64,000 bases of DNA from Geranomyces variabilis (GCA_027603065.1 JADGJP010000045.1:62001-126000); one strand, 5' to 3'. Positions 12,707 through 23,293 are shown, numbered from the stretch's first letter. Translations and numbers: made by a program. The notes: generated by a model not told the origin, from the letters alone.

Positions 12707-13059
12707 GTCTATGTGCCGTGGTTGGTGAGTTTCAGCGGAAACGAGGGTGGACGGCAGAGAACTGGGCCAAGCAAATGGTCTGCAGTGCAAACTGGGGGGG
12801 AAACCTCGAAAAAAAGCGCCAGAGCGGTCAACCACCCAACGGAGCACACGGAACTGATGGCTCCGCCCCAGGGCGCAGTGACTGACTGACTTTCTGACCA
12901 TGACAGCGACCCCAGACAGACCCCAGACAGCTCCATCATGATTTGCCGTCTCCTTGCCCCGCCCATTCTCTAACCTTGTACACCATTAGAGAGTGTCGTA
13001 TATATACAGCAGTCTGTCGTTTTTCCAGCGGCCGGGCCCAGCTAAAGCTTGCCGCGCAT
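12707..13059. other. intergenic region, Kap123 promoter side
   Basis: About 350 bp between the Kap123 start and the stop of the GNAT gene. A TATATATA run lies at about 13010. No gene is visible. Confidence 0.4.
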
Positions 13060-14058
13060 CTATATATCCGTCGTCGTTGCAAAAATGCCTTCCACGTCAA
13101 CCTCGGGCGCGGGGCCATGATACATTCTTGCACACTCTGAGACGGCCTTCATGCCAAGAGCTTGCATCAGCTCGCCGGCGGCCCTATTTAAGTCTGGGGC
13201 GTCGAGACATACAGGGAAGGAGGAAGACGGATACGGAATGGAGCCTGATGATGATGCCGCTGCAGCTGCGCGGGTCAGCTCGACCAGTCGCACGAGCACA
13301 ATGCGGGCGGAATTCGAGTCTTGAGCAAAAAGTGGACCAACGCGGTAACCCGTCGCGCCCTGCCGGATCACACCGTAGGCCTGGATTTCAGTAGCCTTGT
13401 TTAGAAGCGCAACGCCGTGCATTTCTGGTGCTTGCTCGGCCCATGTTTCGAGGAACCGTTTGCGTGACACGCCAAAGTAACGAGCGTCAAATGCGACGAG
13501 GTCGCCAATGGGCACTTGGTCCAACGGGACGAGAGGGACAGTGGTAGGGTTTCGCAAAGGCGGCGCACCGAATACCGACATCATAAAGCGCACATCGCGG
13601 TATGCGGTGACAAAGCCCGACTTGATGTAGTTTGGCACTTGCGCGGCAACGGCATCAAGGCCTATCGTTTGATGTCCTGCAAAGCGTGACATTGCACGGC
13701 TCCAGAGCGCCATGCCAAAGCCTTTGCCCCGATGCTCGGCTTTGATAATGTAGAGGCCAATAAAGCCAAATGAATGCGGGGCCGGCGTCTCGCTGCCTCC
13801 ATGGACATAGGAGACTGCGCTGATGCAGCCGACTGGCTTGCCGTCAAGCGTGGCGAGAAAGAAGCCGTTTGGGTCAATACGGGGAAACAGAACAGCGTCC
13901 TTTGTGCCTAGATTCCACTGCTCTTTCTGGAGAAGCGCGAGGATGAAGGCGAAATCGGCGGCGTCGACGGCCAGCCGCACCGCAAATCCCAGAGGCAGAG
14001 TCATGTTCCAGTTGGCGACGGAGGATGGAAAGCCATGGAACGCCAACCGTGACAACAA
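13060..14058 (-). CDS. GNAT-family N-acetyltransferase with C-terminal YitH/HolE-type domain
   Basis: Intronless 332-aa protein. The N-terminal half (residues about 28-150) is a GNAT fold. It has a beta-strand pair GFFLATLDGKPVGCISAVSY, then FGFIGLYIIKAEHRGKGFG, where the R-G-K-G-F-G stretch is the acetyl-CoA pyrophosphate loop. The C-terminal half (about 180-330) resembles the Acetyltransf_18 (YitH/HolE) domain that often follows GNAT in bacteria and fungi, with FDARYFGVSRKRFLETW and YGVIRQGATGYRVGPLFA. The substrate is unknown. It is divergent from the dehydrogenase kinase over a 484-bp region. The lack of introns in an intron-rich neighbourhood is notable but not proof of transfer. Confidence 0.82.
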   Translation of the reverse strand: MLSRLAFHGFPSSVANWNMTLPLGFAVRLAVDAADFAFILALLQKEQWNLGTKDAVLFPRIDPNGFFLATLDGKPVGCISAVSYVHGGSETPAPHSFGFIGLYIIKAEHRGKGFGMALWSRAMSRFAGHQTIGLDAVAAQVPNYIKSGFVTAYRDVRFMMSVFGAPPLRNPTTVPLVPLDQVPIGDLVAFDARYFGVSRKRFLETWAEQAPEMHGVALLNKATEIQAYGVIRQGATGYRVGPLFAQDSNSARIVLVRLVELTRAAAAASSSGSIPYPSSSFPVCLDAPDLNRAAGELMQALGMKAVSECARMYHGPAPEVDVEGIFATTTDI

Positions 14059-14542
14059 CCCGACGGGCAGAATCCATCAACACGCCAGCCACCGACAGCT
14101 CAATCGCGCGGACTTGCTTCCACGCGGACTTCCCGCAGCCCCCGCACCCCCCGCACTCCGGCCCGCCCTGCCCGCACGCCCCGCCCTCTCCGCAAAAGCG
14201 TGCGCATCGATACTCTCTTGCGCAGGATGAGCGGGAGAACGCAACAGCAGTATAGTACAAGTTACGAGGACGAGTGCAGTTGATCGCCTTAAGCGATTTG
14301 ACAATAGTAGCGAGTTGATGATTTTTGATTAGATCCTTTTCCTCCGTCATCGTCGTCCCTCGTTGCTGTCGTCTGTCCGCTCCTCATTTTCTGGCCCATT
14401 CCGCACAGCACGCCGAGTCCACACCGCCCGCAGGCAGCAGCTGCAGCAGTTGCGCATAAAACAGCAGCGCGCTCTCTCTCTCTCATCCATTCTTTTTCTC
14501 TTTGTTTTTTTTTCCCGCTTGGCCTTGCTCGCTGCCGGCCTC
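14059..14542. other. divergent promoter region with CT-rich tract
   Basis: Shared upstream region of the GNAT gene (-) and the mitochondrial kinase (+). A CTCTCTCTCTC run (about 14472-14482) and T-rich tract lie 50-70 bp before the kinase ATG. A longer in-frame N-terminus from 14363 is possible but would put a hydrophobic stretch ahead of the presequence. Confidence 0.4.
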
Positions 14543-16292
14543 ATGTCACTCGTCCGCCTGCGCACGCTGCCTCACGCGGCCTCTCGAAGACACTCGCCAC
14601 GCTGTCCGCGGCTATACACTCCATCTTCCTTATTACCAAGATCACATCCGCACACCCAATCGACCCGCGCATTAGCCTCCGCCCCGACGTTCTACGAAAA
14701 TCGCGTTCTTGAGCACTATGCTGCGCAAGAAACACGCCGCGTCACACTCCGCCAGCTCACTGTGTTTGGCAAGACACTGTCTCAGGAAAAGCTGCTGAAA
14801 AGCGCAAATTATGTCCGCGCCGAGCTGCCTGTGAGACTTGCGCATAGAATCTAGTAAGTGTTTTGCCTTTTTCCAGTTTCAGGTGTCGAATTCTTTATTT
14901 ACTCAATACGAACCCGTTTTCTTTTGGGCAAGCAGCGATTTTCAACACCTTCCGTTCATTGTGGGTACAAATCCGCACATCGAGCACGTATATAAACTCT
15001 ACTGGGAAGCATTTGAAACTTTCAAAGCTATCCCACCCGTGGTAACTCTCGAGCAGAACCGCGATTTCTGCGACATTCTCGAAGACATGCTATCCGCGCA
15101 CCTCGTCGCCATCCCACGGCTCGCCATGGGAATCGCCGAATCTGCACTCCATCTCGACCCACGCGAAGCCGACCGCTTCATGAACGAAATGCTGCGCAGC
15201 CGTATTGGCAGGCGCGTGCTCGCCGAGCAGCACATCACGCTGTCCGGCGTGTTTGACGGCAAAGAATGCCAGGACGAGTCGTTTATAGGCATTGTCAACA
15301 CGCGGTGTCGTGCGCGAGATGTGGTTGACAAATGCACTGCGCTGGTGGGCAAAGTCTTTGAGGAGGCGTTTGGCGTTCTACCGCCAGAGGTACATGTCGA
15401 CGGACACCTTGATGCCGAGTTTACCTACATACCCGATCAGATTGAATATATAATATTCGAGCTGTTGAAAAACAGCATGTGGGCGACGGTGGAGACGCAT
15501 GCGTCGGATGTGTTTCGCGCGGCGATGGAAGGGAGTGGACTTGACGCTGACGGTGTTGCCGGCGCTGCCACCGCTGCTGCTATGGGGCCCGGAGAACGCA
15601 TGGGCGAGGCTTGGGACGCGAACGCTGCAATGACGAGAGCCGCGCATTCTACCGCCGGTGCGGGATTCTCCAACCAAGTTCGGTCCGATTCTCCAAGTTC
15701 TTCCACACGACCAAATTTGTACTCCTCTTCCAGCTGGCCAGCGCCACCATCACCATCAACGCCATCACAATCAGCGCCACCACAACAATCTCCGCGCAAC
15801 AGCAAACCTTCGCTCCCACCCATCCGCGCCACCATTGGCACAGCGTCGTCCCTCCTCACCTTCCGCATCTCCGACCAAGGTGGCGGCATCCCAGCCTCAA
15901 CACTGCCCCACCTCTACTCCTACTCCCACCCCAGCAAGCGAAAATTCCTCAATTTCGCACACGTGCCGCGTCTCGCTGGCAAAGTCGCCGAAGCAGCCGA
16001 CGAAATCAATCACCATCACCACCACCACCCGCATCACGCGCGGCATAGCGTCAACTGCAATCGCCATATCACCGCCGAAACCTCTTCAAACGCGATGACG
16101 GCGGTTGCGAGAAAACCGCCGGGTTTGCGTCTGGGCTTGGGCTTGCCGATGAGTAAAGTGTATGCGAATTACTGGGGTGGGGACATCGAAGTGATATCGC
16201 TGGATGGGTATGGCGTTGATGCGTATGTTGCGCTGCGCAAGTCGGCGACAGCGCTTGAAGGGATCGCGACTTCGGCGCTTGGGCCGCATTGA
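14543..16292 (+). CDS. mitochondrial 2-oxoacid dehydrogenase kinase (PDK/BCKDK family)
   Basis: Phosphorylates and inactivates the E1 subunit of pyruvate or branched-chain 2-oxoacid dehydrogenase in the matrix. Exons 14543..14853 and 14936..16292 (555 aa). The presequence is Arg-rich (MSLVRLRTLPHAASRRH). The BCDHK_Adom3 helices begin at FYENRVLEHYAAQETRRVTL and include the splice-spanning RLAHRIYDFQHLPFIVGTNP. GHKL ATPase motifs follow: N box FELLKNSMWATVE (about 279), G1 DQGGGIP (about 418), G2 LRLGLGLPMSKVYANYWGG. N box and G1 are about 139 residues apart instead of the usual 35-40, because of a Ser/Pro/Ala-rich insert. A His-rich insert lies in the ATP lid. It cannot be assigned to PDK or BCKDK by eye. 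Confidence 0.88.
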
Positions 16293-17021
16293 AAGAGAGC
16301 CCTGATGAGCAAAAAAGATGCTTAATTTGCGGTATTAATGTCGGGTGACTTGGTCTCGAGTTGGCCCGCTTTCGTTTTCCTAATTCGCCTTTGGAGGTTA
16401 CGTTTTTCTTAATACACCTCTCCGATTTTTTGTGTCTTAATTCTCTCACGGAGTAAACATAAACAGGAAATTTGCGATAATGAGCTCAATGACTATCCTA
16501 CATTTATAGTTGAACAAAAAGGGGAGTTTTGATTCACACCAGGTCCGCACAAGTCATCGAGAACGTCAGGATTGGACCCTGTCGATTGAGAGAAGAAACG
16601 ATTTTTTTTTTTACTTACCTCGGCTGTTCTCCTCGCTTACCTTTCTTCGTCTTCGTCGCTCCTTTTCTATCGCCTCTCATAGGAAATAGGCCGCGGTGGC
16701 GCAAAATGTGTGGGCGGCGTGTTAAGCTGACATTAGCCTCGAAATTGGTTCAAAAAGTGCTGCGGACTGGGCTGCGGACGCGATGGGAACTGTGCCTCCA
16801 TCTCTCACTGCACCCATCGCTCAGCAGTCGCTCAGCGCCAGTCCCGGCTGCCTCTCCGCTCCTCCCTGCAGGCTCTCTGCCACACACCCGCCGCTTCCTC
16901 CACTTCTCCCTCGCGCTCGCGCTCGACATCAGACGCGTCAAGGCAGGCCCCATCAGCACATCCTTCGCCCCGCGCGCCACCACTCATCCGCGTTCCCAGC
17001 TCCGTTACTCATTAGCTTTGC
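16293..17021. other. non-coding stretch before the tandem element
   Basis: No supported gene. A plus-strand open frame (16529-17077) is Leu/Ser/Pro-rich with no motif. It runs into the repeated element, which argues against it being a conserved protein. Confidence 0.4.
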
Positions 17022-17283
17022 CTGGTAAGTTGCGCGTCTCTGTTTGCTCCGAGTGTGGCGTCCCCGTCTGGCAGTAATGGCCACCGCTGCGAAGCGGTGC
17101 GGGAAGAGGGCTCCTTGTCCCGAGTACTCGGGATGTTGACTTCTCCTAGGTCAGGAGCTCGCGTATGGGAGCTACCTGCCCGCCAGCAAGCTGATTTAAT
17201 TTGAGGGAGGCTGGTTCACTACAAGAGAGTCAGTGGCATTGTTATGTGGCTGGCTGGATTGCGCAGATGCGTGCTTGCTGAAA
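17022..17283 (+). repeat. structured tandem element, copy 1 (candidate non-coding RNA)
   Basis: About 260 nt that recur, diverged, at 17413-17670. The copy opens with a splice-donor-like GGTAAGT, then CCCCGTCTGGCAG. A strong hairpin CACCGCT-GCGA-AGCGGTG follows (7-bp stem, GNRA tetraloop, 17082-17099). Next come CCCGAGTACTCGGG, a small hairpin CTCCTaggtcAGGAG, and a conserved block around GCTGATTTAATTTGAGG. No coding frame is shared by the two copies. The strand is chosen from the splice-like signals only. I could not match it to 5S, U1-U6, SRP, RNase P or a tRNA. Confidence 0.45.
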
Positions 17284-17412
17284 GTATTGATGCCGGTCGC
17301 CTTGGTCACAGGTTTTCTAACCTTGTCTCTCGTTCTTTTTTCTCTCTTTCCTGCATATATGCAACGCTACTCCCGCAACCGGTCAAGTTGCAAGCCGCTC
17401 AGAAATGGCTGT

Positions 17413-17670
17413 CTGGTGAGTTTTGCGCTTCTCTTATAAGCGAGGCATCCCCGTCTGGCAGCAATGGCTATCGCTGCGAAGCGGTGCGGGAAGAGGGCTC
17501 CTATCCCTACTCGGGTTGTTGACCTCTCCTAGGCCAGGAGCTCATGTATTTGTGCTACCTGCCCGCCAGCAAGCTGATTTAATTTGAGGAGGCTGGTTCA
17601 CTACAAGGGAGTCGGTTGCATTGTCTTGTACTGTGCGCTGGCTGGATTACGCTGATGCGTGCTTGGCGGG
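17413..17670 (+). repeat. structured tandem element, copy 2 (candidate non-coding RNA)
   Basis: Second copy, offset by about 387-391 bp. It opens with GGTGAGT and keeps CCCCGTCTGGCAG. The first stem is now TATCGCT-GCGA-AGCGGTG: both substitutions (C to T) leave G-U wobbles, so the helix is preserved. CTCCTaggccAGGAG and GCTGATTTAATTTGAGG are conserved. The CCCGAG/CTCGGG stem of copy 1 is lost. Sequence between the copies (17284-17412) and after copy 2 (17671-17782) is unrelated. Confidence 0.45.
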
Positions 17671-17782
17671 AGTTGGCAAAGATGACCGTGAAAGCGTGAT
17701 GTCTAATGTATCTATCCTTTTTTTATGACGACTTGCCGCTTATATGTGGGCAAACCACCTACGCTCCAAGCTATGTACCAAG

Positions 17783-19153
17783 TCAACGTTTTGCTTTTAT
17801 TACGACATTTAATTCTATTAATACATCCTTGTTTTCAGTTGTTTCGATGTTTAGACTGGTTTTATTATACAGTGCGCTTGTTTCCTGAAGGTTTGCTGGG
17901 AGACGCCGAAGTTGAGGGCGGACGGTAGGTTTGCCTTTAAGAAGACAGTTTACTGGGTCCCAGATTCGAGTTTCGTCGCATTCCATCAAACATCTGCGAA
18001 ATCTCTGGTTCGCTTGTGCGTGGGCTCGCTCAAGCAGCTCAGGCGTGGCCTCCCAATCCTCGTCATCCTCCACCCCCAGCCCCTCCATCACGACGGCGAT
18101 CCGGCAGCCGTTTCTCGAGCACGCTGCGCGAGGTAAGCATGCTGCCGGCCAATGATAGTATCCGCTTCCTCTTTGTGCTCTTCATACGCCTCGAGCTGCT
18201 GCAACGCTTCGGCATGCCGAGGACACGTCGTTGCGCCAGGCGGCGGCGACGACATGTCCGCGACAGGCCGAGGGATTGCCGTTGCAGACAGCGAATCTCT
18301 TGCTTTGCCTAGATGCACGTTAACAGGTCCTGTTAACGCGCACGGGAGTCAAGCGGACAGAACTGCCGTCTAAGCCCATGGAACTAACGTCGCTCCAGGT
18401 ATCTGCTCGACAATCCTTCGAAAACACATCGCGGCAAGCGGGCGGACGAGTGTGTCGTCGCTCGTCCGAGGCGCGCAACGAATATACGAATCTTCCGCTT
18501 CGTCCAGCAGTTTGCGCAGCCATGCTCGCGGCCTTGGTCGATGCCCGCCAGCGGCTGAGACCGCGGGGGAGTAGTCCGGCGGCGTGCCGTACGCATCGGC
18601 CGTCCAGCCCACTACTGGGATGCAATCTCTATACGCAGTATCTTTACGCCTCAGAGAGAACGACCGGTATGTGAGCCGGCGTGTTGGGGCCAGACGAGGT
18701 ACGCCGCGGGAGCGCCTGCCCCGCCCGGAAGCAGGTGGTGCACCCGGAGGACTGTCAGATCCAGGCTCGATCGCAACATCTTCAGCCTGACCCGCGCGGG
18801 GCTTGCTTTTGATGATATGGTTCACAAAGTCCCTTGTGCCCTCAACCCTGGGCGGGGGGTAGGCAGGCACGGACGACTCCCGGGCCCTCGGACGCACTGC
18901 TGGCGTTCTCCTTTGCTTTCGCCTTCTTTGCCGTCGATGTTTTCTTCTCGCCCGCGGCCTTTGTCGGCGGTGTCGTGACGCCGGCCAGTAGCTGAGGCCG
19001 CGGAGGCGTGGTCAGGCGGCGTGCCGTCCGCTTGGTCCTTGTCTTCGTTGTGGCCAGCGCAGTGGATTCGATGATGTCGCGCATGACGAGGAAGGCGTTT
19101 ACAAGCTCAAGCATGCCGAGAACGTCGCCATCATCTCGCGGGAAACGAGACAT
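17783..19153 (-). pseudogene. downstream coding remnants of the unrecognised 19-20.6 kb gene
   Basis: Protein-like fragments on the minus strand that cannot be joined cleanly. Frame 18842-19153 starts SRFPRDDGDVLGMLELVN and would continue the upstream gene if one base were removed near 19135. It ends in a Lys/Ala-rich tail (KKAKAKENASSASEG). Frames at 18370-18897 and 17783-18318 give acidic and Arg-rich stretches such as EDDEDWEATPELLERAHAQ. RTARRLTTPPRPQLLAG (about 18980-19035) and RTARRRTTPPRSQPLAG (about 18548-18600) are near copies in different frames. This suggests an internal duplication followed by decay. It could also be a real multi-exon gene with assembly errors. Confidence 0.35.
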
Positions 19154-20653
19154 CTTGGTATTGGTGCATGATGTAGAACTCGTCCGCAGCCTCGAAATGC
19201 AGGCAAAATCGAGCTTTTAGGTCGAGAATCTGGAAGAACGGCACGATCACCTCGCGACAATCGGCGCACCCGCTTCTTGAGTGCCATGGACAGGCTGCGG
19301 GCACACTCCGCGAGGTGAATTACGTTTTCTTTTTGCGTGCCGCAGGTGCGCCAGAATTCTCAGCGTATTCGTCTTTTTGAACCTGTTTAAAACAATTAGT
19401 GACTGAAGCAAATATTTCTCTGTTATGCCCGCAGGTACACGCTTACGTGGTACATAAAGTCCACTTTCTTGCCGAAAACGCTTCTCATCATTGGTTCGGA
19501 GGTGCTTTTCTCGCTGATCTGCAACGGACATGAGCTCGCCGCTAGAATTCCAAGATAAGTTAGGATTACTCTGGTTTCCCGCAGTTTTAATTGCAGCGAA
19601 GCACGTACTAGGACATGGTCGGGGCCAATTTCCGACCAGGAACCTTGGCCAATGTAATGACTGCATGGCAGTCAAAGGAGCGCTCAGGGCGCACCGGCCG
19701 GCCGGCGTATTGGTCAAGGTAGAGCGCCATGTCCTCAAAGCACCTCTTCAGATACGCTGCGTCTTTCGACTGTAACGCAAAACCGTCAATTCACTCGTTC
19801 ACTCTACAAAAGGCAAGCTTAGACATACCGCAAAGAGGTCGGGTAGGAGAGCTTCGTGCGCCATCAAGCTCAGCCCAAAAGCTCGCGCAGCCCACCGGCA
19901 CGTGAACAAATTTTGGCGGCTTTCGAAAATGGGTTGGCATTTCTGCCAGCTGTCCCCGCTCAGCAAAAACCTGCATGATCGGCTCTCGCTCGATGTCCCA
20001 GCGCCTTGTCAATTTTGTTCCTTGGCGTACTGGTGGTTCTCCGCGGCCAGATCGCCCCATGGCAACGGTGGGTCGTCCGTGTCGATGATTCCTCAGTAAA
20101 GGGGGTCCGGAGTCGATGAATTCGGCGTTAGGGTCCGCGTTCAGAACGCGCACCCTCTTTCGAATTTCGTCGTTCAGGTCGCTGGGCCTGTTAAACTTAT
20201 TGGCTTCCTCGGTGTCCGAAAACCATGGTTTACTAACGTTGCGGCCAGCCACGAGCAAATGCTCGCGTTCGCCTCGGATAGGTTTTCGCCCTAATCGGTC
20301 ACTCGCGCCTCGTCTTTCTCCTCCTCTTTCTGGTCTGTGCGGCGGCGTCTTAAATCCTCGTCCTCGTCGTCCGACGCGGCAGCGGCCGCTTTGGGACTGG
20401 TTGGCCGCGCCTTGGATCTCCGTGACGGTTGACGACTTGCTGGATCTGTTCTGCCTGCTTCTGCTTCAAGGTAAGGAAACACCTGCTTGGCTGTGCGGAA
20501 GAAGCAAAGTCGGGCGAGTCGTTTGCGCTGCGCTTCGTAGGGTGCCGTGATTGCGGCCAATTCCTGCTCCTTGTTTTTCCAGTGTTCGTGTAGGACATCC
20601 CATTCAGCCTTCGGGTTCGCGACGATGAGATCCTTTCGGTCAAGTTCGGACAT
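19131..20653 (-). CDS. unrecognised multi-exon gene, frame broken at its 3' side
   Basis: I do not recognise this family with confidence. A coherent exon chain can be built (complement): 20303..20653, 19829..20261, 19637..19756, 19447..19541, 19324..19382, then from 19275 to a stop at 19131. All these phases agree. Exon 1 (MSELDRKDLIVANPKAEWDV) is helical and ends in an acidic, Lys-rich region. Exon 2 contains WFSDTEEANKFNRPSDLNDE. Later exons carry FGKKVDFMYH and FFQILDLKARFCLHFEAADE. This pattern recalls lineage-specific hypothetical proteins of early-diverging fungi, but that is an impression. Some introns are very short (41-48 nt) and frames break after 19150, so erosion is possible. Confidence 0.4.
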
Positions 20654-21225
20654 GGTGATTTCAAGAGATAGGAACGAAAAGGATGAACCGATGTACAGAG
20701 AGAGGAGCTGAAGCGTTTGTCGGCCTGAGGCAATCGGAAGTGATGCCGAGAGGGGGGCGGCGCCAGGATGAGGGCAGGGCAGGTGGGTTGTGCTGGGACG
20801 GGGGCACGTGACGTAGTGAATATGACTCATTCCCTTCAACATGTAGCACTCGTTTTGCTCCAAAATATACAAAATTCTATTTTCGCCATTACAAACAGTA
20901 ACACATATAATAGTAACACTGGCGAAAGATACGGCCCGGCCGCTAGGGGGGGGAAAGGAACACGGCACAACTTGCAAAAAACACACAGTCCGGGGGGGGG
21001 GGGTGTGAACAACGCGGTGAGGGGTAAAGCGGCGGGTGAAGGGTCTGTCCCATATGAGAGGGCAGGCCAGGGAAAGGGTGTGGTAAACTTGGGATCGGAC
21101 AAGGCGGAGAGAAAGGCTGGTGGCAGATATGGGAAGGAAAGCGAAAGGCGGAAGGGACCGGACGGGGAGGCGGAGAGACCTTAGAGAGGCCGCAAGCTTT
21201 TTTTCCGTCGCGCGGTATGACAGCC
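20654..21225. other. intergenic region with G homopolymer
   Basis: Between the start of the unrecognised gene and the DUF1206 stop. It contains a run of about 13 G at 20992-21003, a CACGTG E-box-type palindrome near 20806, and little else. No gene is visible. Confidence 0.4.
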
Positions 21226-22726
21226 TTATTTCGAGCGATGGAATGGATTCCAACGGTGACGGCGATCGTTTTGCTGTTGCTGCTGCTGCTGGTTGTGCTG
21301 CGGGAGCTCGTCATGCTGAGCACCTTCCTCGCGCGCTTTGCGGTCCTTTTCGACATCGTCTGGGTCGATTGCGGGATTCCGGGTCGGCGGTGGCGTAGGA
21401 AAGATCTATGTGTGGAAAGCAAAAAATGATTAGAATACCAAGCTACAAAAAACCGGCAGCGTGAGAGAGAACAATGTTGGTGGTGACGCTTGCTTACCTT
21501 GTAGTGAACATTCAATAGCGCAAACACGGCGTAGATCAACAAGCCCACACCAATGATAATCAGGATAACTTTTCCCCATCCATGATTAGCCAGCGTCGAA
21601 ACGGCTTTGCCCGTGATACTGTGATTCGGGTCGCTAATTTCGGCAGCATCGCTATCTCTCGTGTCGATCGACCGGAACAGCAAAATCGCGACCAACAAGA
21701 ACAAAAACCCGCGCGCGGCAAAGCCAATGCGGCCGAGCCAGTGCACCGTGTTGCGGACGTATGGGTTTCGCAGCTTGTTTGCGTAGAGCTCGCGGATGAA
21801 GAAGGCTTTATAGGCGACCTGCCATTGGATGCCGCAGGCGACGAGGAAGAGGACGCCCAGGAAGCCGACGCCGATTTTGCCGGCGACGCCGGAGGAGGTG
21901 ACGTTGTCGGGAAATGTGGAGTGGGTGGTTTGCGAGCCGGTTGACGCGCGACGCTGGTCGCGATTTGTCAAGATTGTTCGGACGACATAGTAGGCTAAGG
22001 GGAAAGAGAATAGTCAGATAGGGAAAGGACACAAAGAACCAACAAGGTTGGCCATGCTTAACCAGCAAGGTTGGCCATGTTGGTTTTTTTTTTCTCCTCC
22101 CACTTACTGTAAGCAGCGTAGACGGCGCCGCTGACAAAGGGCGAGACGCGGTACTTGAAGATATTCTTTTTCTTGCTAAAGCTGGCATCCGATCCTTGGC
22201 CAGTAAACGCCTCTGCCCATCGCCACAAGACGTAAAAGACAAGGGAAACAGCCATGACGACCAGCAGCGGGATGCCGACGTCATTGTCGCCGACGACAAC
22301 AAACACGCCTTGCGGCGACGAGTCTTCACTCCCACCGGTCGCGGTGCGAATGAAGAGGGCGCCGAGCACGCCATAGATGACTGCTTTGGCAGCAAAGCCG
22401 ATGCGTCCGACAATCTTGACTTTTGTTTTGTGGTCCTTGTCGATTCCCATTTCGCCGTCTCTGTGGACCTCTGAGGCGCGGCTGTCTGCGCTGTCCGTGC
22501 TTAGCCGTCGTGGTTGACGATCGCTGTGAGTGTTGTTGGCAGCCTCGAGGTCGAGGTCGTGGGCGGTTGCGGAGGGAGAGAGGGAGGCGGAGGCATGGCG
22601 GGCAGGGCGAGGTGGTTGTTGTTGTGACGGGTGGTGGTGGTGGTGGTGGTGGTGGTGGTGGTGGCTGCTGCCAACTTGCTGCATTTGCGGGCCTTCTGGC
22701 GCGACAGTCTTTGGATTGCTTCCCAT
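21226..22726 (-). CDS. DUF1206 membrane protein
   Basis: Multi-pass membrane protein of unknown function. Exons (complement): 22108..22726, 21498..21994, 21226..21405 (431 aa, phases close). Two DUF1206-type units are visible: GRIGFAAKAVIYGVLGALF (about residue 105) and GRIGFAARGFLFLLVAILLF (about 280). Further hydrophobic helices (LVVMAVSLVFYVLWRW; VILIIIGVGLLIYAVFALL) give about six membrane segments. The first 100 residues are low complexity with an uninterrupted run of 11 His. The last 60 are charged and Gln-rich. DUF1206 is mainly known from bacteria. The introns show it is a resident eukaryotic gene here. Confidence 0.75.
22631..22664. repeat. GGT/ACC trinucleotide microsatellite coding for poly-His
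   Basis: Eleven tandem GTG-phase triplets inside exon 1 of the DUF1206 gene. They read as His codons on the minus strand and so are expected to vary in length between isolates. Confidence 0.8.
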
Positions 22727-23293
22727 TGCAAGGACGAGGGATGAGGGAGGGAGCGAGGGAGTGGTGGAGCGAGGAGGGAGCGGGGCGGCGGGTGCGAACG
22801 TTTGTTATAAGACCAGTCAGCCGGCGGCGGAGTTGGTTGCAAAGGACAAGGTTTGTTGCGAGGCGGCGTGGGCGGGGCGGGGCGGGGCGGGGATGAACGG
22901 AGGGCCGTCACTTGTCTGTCTGTCTGCCTCTTTCTTTTCTCTGTGTCTGCCTGTTTCTCTGTCTTCTCTGCCTGTCTGCCGATGTGTTGTCTCTGCGTAA
23001 ATATTTCTGTTGATGGATATGGATGATGATGATGACGGCGTCCGTGCCCGTCCGCCCGTCCGTCCGTAACCGTCCGTCCGCCGCTGCGTTCCATGATGTC
23101 ATGCATGTCTGCGTCAGTTGGTGACCGCGTTTCATTTGCTCATATTGCCTCGTAATACACAGTCACACGCAGTAATACGACGGTCACACATGTCACACAC
23201 GTCCTGGCTGCTGCTCGCTCTCAATGCTCTCATCTCTCTGTCTCTCTCCCAATCCCTCGACAACAGCCGCCTCCCCCCATCCGTCCCGTCGCC
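22727..23293. other. divergent intergenic region, low complexity
   Basis: Upstream of both DUF1206 (-) and Got1 (+). It is dominated by pyrimidine-rich TGTC/TCTG repeats (22913-22990), GGCGGGGCGG boxes (22872-22890) and CCGTCCGT repeats (23040-23078). No gene is visible. Confidence 0.5.

Noticed and set aside
16529-17077. 182-aa plus-strand open frame
   Set aside because: It is Leu/Pro/Ser-rich without motifs, runs into the tandem non-coding element, and has no counterpart at the second copy.
17100-17160. Resemblance to SRP RNA (CTACTCGGG and GGTCAGGAG strings)
   Set aside because: The conserved domain IV loop and the overall fold of SRP RNA are absent, and the CTCGGG stem is not conserved between the two copies.
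20985-21005. G13 run as a possible telomere or quadruplex signal
   Set aside because: It is a plain homopolymer without TTAGGG-like spacing, most likely ordinary slippage or an assembly artefact.
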